A stretch of DNA of 8,172 nt from an uncultured Chloroflexota bacterium (lineage in GTDB: Bacteria; Chloroflexota; Anaerolineae; Aggregatilineales; Phototrophicaceae): NCBI GenBank assembly GCA_937988705.1, contig CALKIA010000107.1, forward strand, positions 1-8,172. Direction: 5' to 3'. Made by a program: the position numbers and the translations under genes. The notes under the pieces are model-generated. The model ran no database searches. It was not told the origin of the DNA and saw only the letters and a list, made by a program, of their open reading frames with translations. Shown piece by piece: positions 1 to 7,600 of the stretch. Within the stretch, counting starts at the first letter, position 1. Every line of letters begins with the position of its first letter.

Positions 1-1740
1 GCACTCCGCCGACCCGACTTTTTCGCCGAAATGATTGTACGCGCGCATGAACCATTCGCCGTCCCAACCGTGCTCTTTGACGACGGCCTCCATCTTGACT
101 GCCGACTCACGGTAGCGGACAGCTTCAGCGCCCTGACCGAGAGAGTCTTCGATGTCGGCCATCTCTTTAGCGGCCATGCCGTACAACCCGGCAATGAAGA
201 TCGACTCTGCGACTGCTCCATCTTTATTGGTGGTTGTTTGGAAGGATTCGCCTGGTTCTTCCGAGAAGGTGTTGAGATTCAGGCAGTCGTTCCAGTCGGC
301 GCGGCCGATGAGCGGCAGACCGTGCGGGCCGAGGCGATCCAGCGTGTACTGCATGCTGCGGCGCAGGTGTTCGTACAGCGGTTGTTCCGATCCGGGCTGA
401 TTATCGAAGGGAACGGGTAGATCAAGAATCGCCCAATCGCCACTCTCTTTAATGTACGCCGAGACGCCGAGTACCAGCCACAGCGGATCATCGTTGAAGT
501 TGCCGCCCACGGCGTTGTTGCCGCGCTTGGTCAGCGGTTGGTACTGGTGATACGCGCCGCCCGTCTCGAACTGGGTCGATGCAATGTCGAGGATGCGCTC
601 GCGCGCGCGTTCGGGAATCATATGGACGAAGCCGAGTAGATCTTGATTTGAGTCGCGGAAGCCCATCCCGCGACCAATCCCGCTCTCGTAGCCAGACGCC
701 GACCGCGACATATTGAACGTTACCATGCACTGGTAGGCGTTCCAGATGTTGACCATGCGGTTGGTATGTTCGTCGGGCGTTTGCACTTGCAGCGCGCCCA
801 GCAGTTCATCCCAGTACTGGCACAGCGTTTCGAAGGCCGCGTTGATGTTGGCGCTGTCCAGATAATGGGCGATGATCGGCTTGACCGTCGCCTTATTGAC
901 CACACCGGGCGCCTCAAACTTAGCGTCGCGGGGGTTTTCGTGGTAACCAAGGATGAAGTTGATTTCCTGCGTTTCACCGGGAGCGAGCGTCAGTTTGACG
1001 TGATGCGAACCGATCGGCGCCCAACCGTGCGCGACCGAATTATTCGATGCACCTGCCTCGACGACGCGCGGCTGATCGAAGCCGCGATACACGCCGAGGA
1101 ATTCATCGCGGGACGTATCGAAACCCGCCAGCGGCGCGGAGCAGGCGAAGTAGGCGAAATGATCGCGGCGTTCGCGGTACTCGGTCTTGTGGTAGATCAC
1201 GCCGTTTTCGATTTCCACTTCGCCGATGCTGAAGTTGCGCTGGAAGTTGGTCATGTCGTCGTTGGCGTCCCACAGGCAGAATTCCACGAACGAAAACAGC
1301 GACAGGTCGGCGGGCTTAACGCGGTGATTGGTCACCTTAACCTGCCACACTTCGAGGTTCGACCCCTGCGGCACGAAATAACGGACTTGCGCGGTCACAT
1401 CGCGATAGGTGGACTGGATCGTCGTGTAGCCGACGCCGTGGCGGCAAGTGTAATCATCAAGCGCGGTCAGCGTGGGCTGCCACGTCGGCGACCAGTATTC
1501 ACCGCTGGCATTGTCACGCAGGTACAGATAGCGCCCGCCGATGTCGCGCGGGGCGTTATTGTACCGATACCGGGTGAGGCGGCGCAGACGGGCATCCCGG
1601 TAGAACGAGTAACCACCTGCTGTATTGGAGATGATGCCAAAATAAGCTTCATTGCCGAGATAGTTTAGCCACGGTAGGGGAGTATCCGGCCGGGTGATAA
1701 CGTATTCACGCTGTTGGTCGTCAAAATAGCCAAAACGCAT
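1..1740 (-). CDS. Cellobiose phosphorylase, GH94 (EC 2.4.1.20), 3' end cut by window edge
   Basis: Cytoplasmic enzyme that splits cellobiose with inorganic phosphate into alpha-glucose 1-phosphate and glucose, with inversion. The frame is open from ATG at 1740 to the window edge (580 codons). The family is about 800-830 residues, so the C-terminal part with the phosphate-binding residues lies outside. The protein opens MRFGYFDDQQREYVITRP and carries SNTAGGYSFYRDARLRR (residues 38-54), NFQRNFSIGEVEIE (165-178) and YHKTEYRERR (183-192), the close signature of clostridial cellobiose phosphorylases as I remember them. The catalytic (alpha/alpha)6 barrel shows GRGMGFRDSNQD (356-367) and RADWNDCLN (480-488). 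If numbering is shifted by 5 against the Cellvibrio gilvus enzyme (recalled R362, D368, W488, D490), R357, D363, W483 and the general acid D485 all match. There is no signal peptide. AAGGA lies 8 nt before the ATG. Chitobiose phosphorylase is a less likely alternative. Confidence 0.93.
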   Translation of the reverse strand, partial: MRFGYFDDQQREYVITRPDTPLPWLNYLGNEAYFGIISNTAGGYSFYRDARLRRLTRYRYNNAPRDIGGRYLYLRDNASGEYWSPTWQPTLTALDDYTCRHGVGYTTIQSTYRDVTAQVRYFVPQGSNLEVWQVKVTNHRVKPADLSLFSFVEFCLWDANDDMTNFQRNFSIGEVEIENGVIYHKTEYRERRDHFAYFACSAPLAGFDTSRDEFLGVYRGFDQPRVVEAGASNNSVAHGWAPIGSHHVKLTLAPGETQEINFILGYHENPRDAKFEAPGVVNKATVKPIIAHYLDSANINAAFETLCQYWDELLGALQVQTPDEHTNRMVNIWNAYQCMVTFNMSRSASGYESGIGRGMGFRDSNQDLLGFVHMIPERARERILDIASTQFETGGAYHQYQPLTKRGNNAVGGNFNDDPLWLVLGVSAYIKESGDWAILDLPVPFDNQPGSEQPLYEHLRRSMQYTLDRLGPHGLPLIGRADWNDCLNLNTFSEEPGESFQTTTNKDGAVAESIFIAGLYGMAAKEMADIEDSLGQGAEAVRYRESAVKMEAVVKEHGWDGEWFMRAYNHFGEKVGSAEC

Positions 1741-1748
1741 GTTTAATG

Positions 1749-1753
1749 TCCTT
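1749..1753 (-). promoter_or_regulatory. Shine-Dalgarno site of the cellobiose phosphorylase gene
   Basis: On the minus strand AAGGA is followed by an 8-nt spacer and then the ATG at 1740. This supports that start codon, which also matches the usual N-terminus of the family. Confidence 0.7.
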
Positions 1754-1775
1754 GGTGATCCAGACTAATCACTAT

Positions 1776-1789
1776 TGGGAACGTTTTCA
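1776..1789. promoter_or_regulatory. Candidate LacI-family operator upstream of cellobiose phosphorylase
   Basis: The 14-mer TGGGAACGTTTTCA is an imperfect palindrome around a central CG. Both half-sites read TGRRAAC when each is written on its own strand (TGGGAAC and TGAAAAC). This is the form of operators bound by LacI/GalR-family repressors. The cellobiose-responsive CelR of Thermobifida fusca uses TGGGAGCGCTCCCA, which this site matches at 10 of 14 positions. It lies 35 bp upstream of the phosphorylase start and just downstream of the proposed -10 box, where a bound repressor would block initiation. Repression released by cellobiose is inference; no regulator gene is visible in the window. 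Confidence 0.5.
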
Positions 1790-1795
1790 TAACTC

Positions 1796-1825
1796 ATTTT
1801 GACTCTTTTCCTCTCTCATTGTCAA
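1796..1825 (-). promoter_or_regulatory. Probable sigma-70-type promoter for cellobiose phosphorylase
   Basis: On the minus strand a perfect -35 box TTGACA (1825-1820) is followed after 18 nt by CAAAAT (1801-1796), a 4-of-6 match to TATAAT. Transcription would start near 1789, at the edge of the LacI-type operator, giving a leader of roughly 50 nt before the ATG at 1740. The region is locally AT-rich compared with the flanking genes. The -35 is strong and the -10 weak, so the exact pairing is uncertain. Confidence 0.4.
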
Positions 1826-1935
1826 CAATTTCAATTTTCGTTGCAACGACTTTCTACGTGCTGATTGGGCAGACTGGATAACCGCGTGTGCTCAATCTCT
1901 GTACTGATACCTGAGGCAAAAGTCGAGAATGTGGT

Positions 1936-1941
1936 CATAAT
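1936..1941 (+). promoter_or_regulatory. Possible -10 box for the glycosyltransferase pair
   Basis: CATAAT matches TATAAT at 5 of 6 positions, but no good -35 lies 16-18 nt upstream. If it is used, transcription starts near 1948. That would leave almost no leader for the ATG at 1950 and about 50 nt for the GTG at 1998. Tentative. Confidence 0.25.
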
Positions 1942-1987
1942 CGACGTTGATGTGTTTTGGCATGATGAAGCACGGACTGAGTGCTTT

Positions 1988-1993
1988 GGGAGA
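1988..1993 (+). promoter_or_regulatory. Shine-Dalgarno site that favours the GTG start at 1998
   Basis: GGGAGA ends 4 nt before an in-frame GTG at 1998. The upstream in-frame candidates (TTG 1947, ATG 1950, ATG 1962, ATG 1965) have no purine-rich Shine-Dalgarno sequence at a proper distance. This is the main reason for placing the start of the first glycosyltransferase at 1998. Confidence 0.5.
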
Positions 1994-1997
1994 TTCT

Positions 1998-3317
1998 GTG
2001 GCGGCATTGCATCGCTTTGAACTTGCGCCGCGTCGCTGGTTACCGCTGGTCGCACTGGTTGTGCTCGCGTTGGCCGTGCGTCTACCGACGCTGTCGACGA
2101 TGGCCTTTGAGCCGGATTTACGCCACTTTGCCGAGTGGATGCGGGTGATTGATCAACGGGGCTTATGGAAATTCTACAAGCCTGCCTACCGCTTCGACGC
2201 GCAGGATCGCACGTATCCGCCCCTGTCGACGCTCACCTTCGCGGCTTTGGTGCAGGTGAACGGCGGTTCCGCGCCCAATCCGCGTTTCGCCATGCGCGAT
2301 CCCAATTTTGTCATCCAACTGAAAGTGTTCCCGGTGGCCTGTGAGCTGCTCATGATCGCCGCCGTACACATCTGGCTGAACAAGCGACCGCGTCTGCGCT
2401 GGACCATCCCGATTGCGCTGGCACTCGCGCCCGGACTGCTGGCGACGACCGCCTGGTGGGGACAATATGATGCGCCGTTTACGGTGTTTGTCGTGCTGGC
2501 ACTGCTGGCGCTCAACCGTGATCGGCCGCTCTGGGCATGGATTCTGTTCGCTATCGCCGCGTTGATCAAGCAGCCCGCCGCCGTCCTTGCGCCGCTGCTG
2601 CTGGTTGTCACCTTTCGCCGCTACGGCTGGCGGCGCACATTGATCAGCGGCGTCGTCAGTGCGGCCGTGTTCCTGCTCGTCACGCTGCCCTTCGCGCTGG
2701 AGAGCGGTTGGGACGGCGCGCTCGCTCCCTATTTGCAAGCGAGTGATACCTATCCGTTTTTCTCCAACAACGCCTATAACTTCTGGCACGCGCTGGCCAC
2801 GATTGATAAAGGTGTGGTGATGCAGTTCCGCGATCCGGCGTATGCCGATGCGCAGATCTGGTTGGCTGGCCTGTCCTACAAAGCCGTCAGCCTGGTGCTG
2901 TTCGGCACGTTTGTCCTGTTGATCATGGTGATCACGTGGCGGCAGGCGCACCAGAAGCGCGAATTTGTGTGGGCGGCAGCGCTGTTCTATGGCTTCTTCG
3001 TGCTGCCGACCCAAGTCCACGAACGCTATCTGTATCCCGCTGCGGCGCTGGTGATCATCGCGATTGCGCAGGATCGCCGCTTGATTCCTGCCGCGATCGC
3101 CGCCGCGTTCACCTATGCCTACAACATTTTTGCCGTCACCAGCACCGATGTGCTCGATGCCAGCTTTCTGGCGCGTTCGACCTTCGCGGTGCCCGTCGCT
3201 CTGATCAACCTGTTGGTGCTCGGCTTGCTCGTGCGTTGGGCGGTCTTTGACCGACAGACGCAGGCGACGCCCACGAGGGCTGTATCTGCCGCGACCGCCT
3301 CCCGGCGTGCGATCTAG
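1998..3317 (+). CDS. Polytopic membrane glycosyltransferase, GT-C fold (GT87/ALG8/Gpi18-like)
   Basis: A 439-residue integral membrane protein, counted from GTG 1998, with about ten hydrophobic segments. It probably moves a hexose from a polyprenyl-phosphate donor to an acceptor on the outer face of the membrane; donor and acceptor cannot be read from the sequence. After the first membrane segment (about residues 14-30) comes a loop with EPDLRHFAEWM (38-48), an acidic motif where GT-C enzymes keep their catalytic or metal-binding Asp. WWGQYD (153-158), KQPAAVLAP (191-199), SNNAYNFW (256-263) and LPTQVHERYLYP (336-347) are hallmarks of the DUF2029/ALG8/PIG-M-like bacterial mannosyltransferase relatives. 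The tail is Thr/Ala/Arg-rich. In-frame ATGs at 1950, 1962 and 1965 would add up to 16 residues, but only GTG 1998 has a Shine-Dalgarno site. The next gene starts 14 bp after the stop. Family is fairly sure; sugar specificity is unknown. Confidence 0.82.
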   Translation: MAALHRFELAPRRWLPLVALVVLALAVRLPTLSTMAFEPDLRHFAEWMRVIDQRGLWKFYKPAYRFDAQDRTYPPLSTLTFAALVQVNGGSAPNPRFAMRDPNFVIQLKVFPVACELLMIAAVHIWLNKRPRLRWTIPIALALAPGLLATTAWWGQYDAPFTVFVVLALLALNRDRPLWAWILFAIAALIKQPAAVLAPLLLVVTFRRYGWRRTLISGVVSAAVFLLVTLPFALESGWDGALAPYLQASDTYPFFSNNAYNFWHALATIDKGVVMQFRDPAYADAQIWLAGLSYKAVSLVLFGTFVLLIMVITWRQAHQKREFVWAAALFYGFFVLPTQVHERYLYPAAALVIIAIAQDRRLIPAAIAAAFTYAYNIFAVTSTDVLDASFLARSTFAVPVALINLLVLGLLVRWAVFDRQTQATPTRAVSAATASRRAI

Positions 3318-3331
3318 ATGAATATGACTCG

Positions 3332-4594
3332 ATGACGGATGGGCAAGGTCAGAACTGGCCTCGTCTTGGCTTGCGAGCCGTTCACGCACAGGCAGTGGAG
3401 ATCCTCCGCAGTCGGGCGCTGCGGGCGGCGCTTGGCGTGTTTCTAGTACTGCGTATCCTAACGCTGGTGGCCGCACTGCTACTAACGCGCGATCTGTCGG
3501 CGGCGCGCCCCGATCTGCTGCGCTTCAATTCGCTTACGCTGGAGGGTAACCCCAGCGGCCTTACGTATTATGCGTCGCTGCCAAGCGCTTCGCCGTTCGC
3601 GCAGATCGTCGAACCGTGGCGCCGCTACGATACCGCGTGGTATATCCTAATCGCCATGCAGGGCTATTTACCGGATACGCGGATCGTGTTTCCGCCGTTG
3701 TATCCCACGCTGATCCGGTTGGTCGAGCAGGTGAGCGGCGGTAATTTTGTGCTGGCGGCCTTGATCGTCAGCAACGTGTTTTGTGTATCCGCCTTCTACC
3801 TGTTTTACCGGCTGGCGGCCCGCGAATGGGGCGATCCCATCGCCACGCGGGCACTGATTTTGCTGGCCGCCTTTCCAACCGGCTTTTTCCTCGTCGCGGG
3901 GTATACCGAATCACTGTTTCTGACATTTACGCTCGGCGCGTTCCTCGCCGCTTTTGCTCGGCGCTGGTGGCTGGCGGGCGGCCTGGCGTTCCTCGCCTCG
4001 CTGACGCGTCTGCAAGGGCTGGTGTTGTGCTTGCCGCTGGCATGGATTGCCTATGTTCACTGCCGCGAGATCGGCTGGCGCGCGCAGTTCACACGTCTGC
4101 CGGTGTTGCTGGGAGCGCCGGTGGGTACGCTGGCGTTCCTCCTTTTCCTCACCTATAACCAGTTGGGGAGTCTAGAACAGGCGTATGCCGACGGTTGGAA
4201 ACTCGCTTCCCACTTGCCGTGGGACTCGGTGGTTACCTACATTCAGCGGCTGTTTGTTGGAGGAACTGTCGCTCATGAGCACAATAACGCGTTGGCGCTG
4301 CTGCTGATGGCGCTGCTCGGCGTGGTCGTCTGGCGGCGTTTCTCACGCGTCTATGCGATCTACGTCGGGTCAACGTTGCTGGTGATCCTCGTGCGCTATC
4401 ATTTTGGCGAGGGGGTGGAAGGCGCGCAGTTCGAAAGCGCAATTCGCTATGTGCTGCTGTTGTTCCCCTGCTTCATCGCCGCCGCCGCACTGCTCAACCG
4501 TCATCGGCGTGCCTTCTGGCTCATCGTCGGTGGGCTGGGGCTGCTGCAAGGGGTGCTGCTCAACGATTTTGTGCATTGGGTGTGGGTAGCGTGA
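3332..4594 (+). CDS. PIG-V/Gpi18-like membrane glycosyltransferase (mannosyltransferase-like)
   Basis: A 420-residue polytopic membrane protein related to PIG-V/Gpi18 mannosyltransferases (COG5542 type, GT-C fold), which use dolichol- or polyprenyl-phosphate mannose in their known members. After membrane segment 1 (about 33-52) an extracytoplasmic loop holds WRRYDTAWYILIAMQGY (96-112), with the D100 that this family keeps before the H/WY and GY positions, and FPPLYP (120-125). FPTGFFLVAGYTESLF (181-196), SLTRLQGL (223-230) and IRYVLLLFPCF (371-381) are further family blocks. It probably forms an operon with the gene 14 bp upstream, whose product is also a GT-C enzyme but of a different subfamily. 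No clear Shine-Dalgarno precedes ATG 3332, so translation may be coupled. The start is therefore less certain; GTG 3392 is not ruled out by any motif. The actual sugar and acceptor are unknown. Confidence 0.85.
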   Translation: MTDGQGQNWPRLGLRAVHAQAVEILRSRALRAALGVFLVLRILTLVAALLLTRDLSAARPDLLRFNSLTLEGNPSGLTYYASLPSASPFAQIVEPWRRYDTAWYILIAMQGYLPDTRIVFPPLYPTLIRLVEQVSGGNFVLAALIVSNVFCVSAFYLFYRLAAREWGDPIATRALILLAAFPTGFFLVAGYTESLFLTFTLGAFLAAFARRWWLAGGLAFLASLTRLQGLVLCLPLAWIAYVHCREIGWRAQFTRLPVLLGAPVGTLAFLLFLTYNQLGSLEQAYADGWKLASHLPWDSVVTYIQRLFVGGTVAHEHNNALALLLMALLGVVVWRRFSRVYAIYVGSTLLVILVRYHFGEGVEGAQFESAIRYVLLLFPCFIAAAALLNRHRRAFWLIVGGLGLLQGVLLNDFVHWVWVA

Positions 4595-4601
4595 TGGGGA
4601 A

Positions 4602-4627
4602 GGGGACGATCGGTGACGATCGTCCCC
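4602..4627. terminator. Hairpin between convergent genes, probable shared terminator
   Basis: GGGGACGATC (4602-4611) and GATCGTCCCC (4618-4627) form a perfect 10-bp GC-rich stem with a 6-nt GGTGAC loop. It lies between the stop of the glycosyltransferase operon (4594) and the stop of the leftward PPC/TPR gene (4639), and takes up most of the 44-bp spacer. There is only a short TTT after the right arm and no T-run in the other direction, so it is not a textbook intrinsic terminator. Its position and symmetry fit a bidirectional terminator or a transcript-end stabiliser. Confidence 0.6.
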
Positions 4628-4638
4628 GGGTTTGATGC

Positions 4639-7600
4639 TTAACGCAGAACATCCTGAAGTTCGAGCGCCGCCGGATCGGCAGTTTCGCCCGCTTCATCGA
4701 GATACGTTCGCAAGTTTTGCAGCGCCTGGTCGTCGTCACCCTGCGCATGGAACAGCTCGGCGAGACCGTAATAGGAATAGATTTCCCCGAGTTCAATCGC
4801 CGCGCGGAAGTCCGCTTCGGCGCTCGCGAAGTCTTCCAGTCCGAGATACGCCCAGCCCCGGCTGTCCAGCGCGCTGGCGTTTTCGGGGTTCAGTTCGAGC
4901 GCAGTGTCTAGTTCGGCGCGTCCTTCGCGGTAGCGCCCCTGCTTCACCAACCCCCAGCCGAGACCGTTGTAATAATCGGAATTACTGGGGTCGAGTTCCA
5001 CGAGCGTCCGGTACTGAGCGGTGTACTGCTTCCAATCGTCGAGGCGCACGCCATACACGTAACCCAGATTCTGGATCGCAGCCTCATAATTCGGTGCGAG
5101 TTCGATCGCAAGTTCAAAGTCGGCGATGGCGAGATCGTAGTCACCGAGTAGATCATAGGTGAGCCCGCGGACGTTGTAGACCCACGCCTCATCCGATGCG
5201 CCGAATTGCAGCGCGTTGTTGAAGTCGCTCAGCGCATCTTCGTTCGCGCCGAGGTAGTAGAAGGCGTAGCCCCGGAAGAAGTAGGCATCCCCAGTTTCGG
5301 GATCAATTTCCAGCGCGGACGTGTAGAGATCGACCGCCGTTTCCCAGTCGCCCGCGTCGATGGCGGCGCGTCCCTCTTCGAGCAGGGTGGTAATGTCGGC
5401 GGTGGGGGTTTCGTTGATCGGTGTACCGCCTGTGCCAACGCCCACGAGTTCGACTGCGTCAATTTCGTTCCAGCCTTCACCAATGGTCTGATCGACATTG
5501 ATTGTGACGCCGATGACCTGATCAGTAATGCCCGAAAGATCGAGGGTGAAGATGCCGGGGCAGTCCGTGTTGCCGGGCGGATCGGCGCTGTCCGGAACGT
5601 CAATGAGCGCGCCGCTCACCGTGACCAACTGCACACTGGTGATCGAGCCGGGGCCGAGTGTCTGATAGATGTTCACCTGCGTGGGGATGACGGGTTGCGC
5701 GTACAGCAGCGTGATGAAGTCCACGCCGCGCGAGTCGGACGATGCCCATGCCGTGCGCGTATCGGCGCATTCGGTGGTGTTCGGCGCGCCGGTGGCCTGG
5801 GTCGCGCTCCAGGCGTCGCTGCTGTATTCGGAGCTAGCAGTCGCTGTGTCGGCCCATTGGCGTAGTTCTTCATTGGTGCTGACGGGCGGAAGGGGAGTTG
5901 GCTCAAACACCGGTCGATCGGACTCGATGAGCAGCGTGTAATCGCCAGCACACGCAACAAAGCACGTCGCGACAATCACGTATTCGCCCGTTTCTGGCAA
6001 GACGAAATCAGCAATCCGCGAGTTGCGGACACCCAACTCGGTATCCTGCGAGTCATCATTCTCCGTGAGTTCTTGCCCATCCGCCGCGAAATCATCAGCG
6101 GTGTAGAGGTACACACGGGGGTCGAGCTCGTTCACATCATCCGCGACCATGGTAATGGTCAGCGAATCACCTGCGGCGCCGGCAAAACGCCAGGGCACTT
6201 CGCGGCTGGCGCGGCTGATCGTGCCCGTCTCCGGTTCGTTGTAGACGAGCACATCGTCACCGGTCAGTACGGGCGGAATTTCAACGGGCGGTTCAGGGGT
6301 TGGGGGCAGTGGTGTAGGCGTTGCCTCACGGACGGGGCGGTCACTGTCGAGCGGCGTCAGCGCATACGTGCCCGCGCCGCGAACAGTGAGCGTATATGCG
6401 CCAGTCGCGGAGCCGCCGAAGCTGGTCACTTCAATCACCCATGTGCCTGTCTCGCTCACTTCAAAGCCTGCGAGGCGCGAGTTGAGGGTGCCAAAATTGG
6501 AATCGCCGGAGTCGTCGTTTCTGGTGGTTTCGGCGCGCCCACGCTCAAAATCACCGGGGGCGTACAGCAGGAGCAAGGTATCGAACTGGCGCTCTTCGGC
6601 GGCGACTTCAATCGTCACCGTATCGCCTGCGCTCAGGTCGATGGCGAACTGCTGTGCCGTTGAGCGCGTGGTCAGCTCGCCGTCGATGGTCGCACCGACG
6701 GGCGGCGGGAGCGGCACTTCGACACCCCCCGCGATCAGGTCATACGCGCCATCACCGCGAATGGTGAGCGTGTAGGCGCCGGTCGCGGAGCCGCTGAAGC
6801 TGGTGACTTCGATCACCCACGTGCCGGACTCGGTCACGTCAAAGTCTTCGATGCGCGAATTTAAGCTGCCAAAGCGCGAATCGCCCGAGTCGTCATTCTG
6901 CATAATGGCTTGACGCCCGCGTTCGAAATCGCCGGGGGCATACAGACGCAAATAGGTGTCGAACTCGTTGTTTTCGGCGGCGACTTCAATCGTCACCGTA
7001 TCGCCCTCGCTCAGTTCGACGGCGTATTGCTGGGCTGGTGCGCCGCGCGTCAATTCGCCGTCTACGCTCGAACCGCCGGTTGCGCCGGGGCGCGGTGTCG
7101 GCGCGGGGATATCACCCAAGGGGGCGAGGGCGTACGGCTGGCTGCCGAGGACGCTCAGCGTATATGCGCCGGTGGCCGTGCCGCTGAAGCTCGTGACTTC
7201 GATCACCCACGTACCGGATTCGGTGACGCGGAAATTTTCAATCCGCGAATTCAGGTTGCCGAACTCAACATCGCCGGAGTCGTCGTTGGCAACGGTGGCA
7301 TCGCGCCCGCGTTCGAAGTCGCCGGGGGCGTATACGCGCAGTAACGTGTCGAATTCGTTGTCTACGGCCGCAACTTCAATCGTGACGCGGTCGCCCGCAG
7401 TCAAGTCGACGCTGAACTGCTGCTCCGTTGCGCCGCGCACAAGTTCGCCGCTGATGCTGCTGCCGCCAACGGCGACGGGCGGCTGCGGCGTGTTGATGGG
7501 CTGATCACCCAACGGGATGATGGTGTAACTGCTGGTACCGCGCACGGTGATCGTGTAAGTTCCCGTACCGATGCGGGCGAAGCTGCTGGCTTCGATGACC

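Noticed and set aside
766..1668. Plus-strand open frame of 300 codons opposite the cellobiose phosphorylase
   Set aside because: Antisense shadow; the minus strand encodes the full GH94 motif set in the same region.
1922..1945. Small inverted repeat GTCGA...TCGAC before the first glycosyltransferase gene
   Set aside because: Only 5-bp arms with a 14-nt loop; this is expected by chance in GC-rich DNA.
1831..2055. Minus-strand open frame of 74 codons across the divergent intergenic region
   Set aside because: It overlaps the start of the first glycosyltransferase and the promoter area, has no family features, and would end upstream of the phosphorylase promoter.
2163..3476. Long minus-strand open frame (437 codons) antisense to the first glycosyltransferase gene
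   Set aside because: It is Arg/Gln/Gly/Asp-rich with no recognisable domain and lies fully opposite a gene with clear GT-C motifs. It is the usual shadow of codon bias in GC-rich DNA.
5206..7504. Several plus-strand open frames (for example 5206-5865, 6073-6663, 6910-7344, 6956-7504) opposite the PPC/TPR gene, some similar to each other
   Set aside because: Their mutual similarity (for example repeated GGDFNRHRIA) only mirrors the repeated PPC DNA on the minus strand. None has a Shine-Dalgarno site or a known domain.
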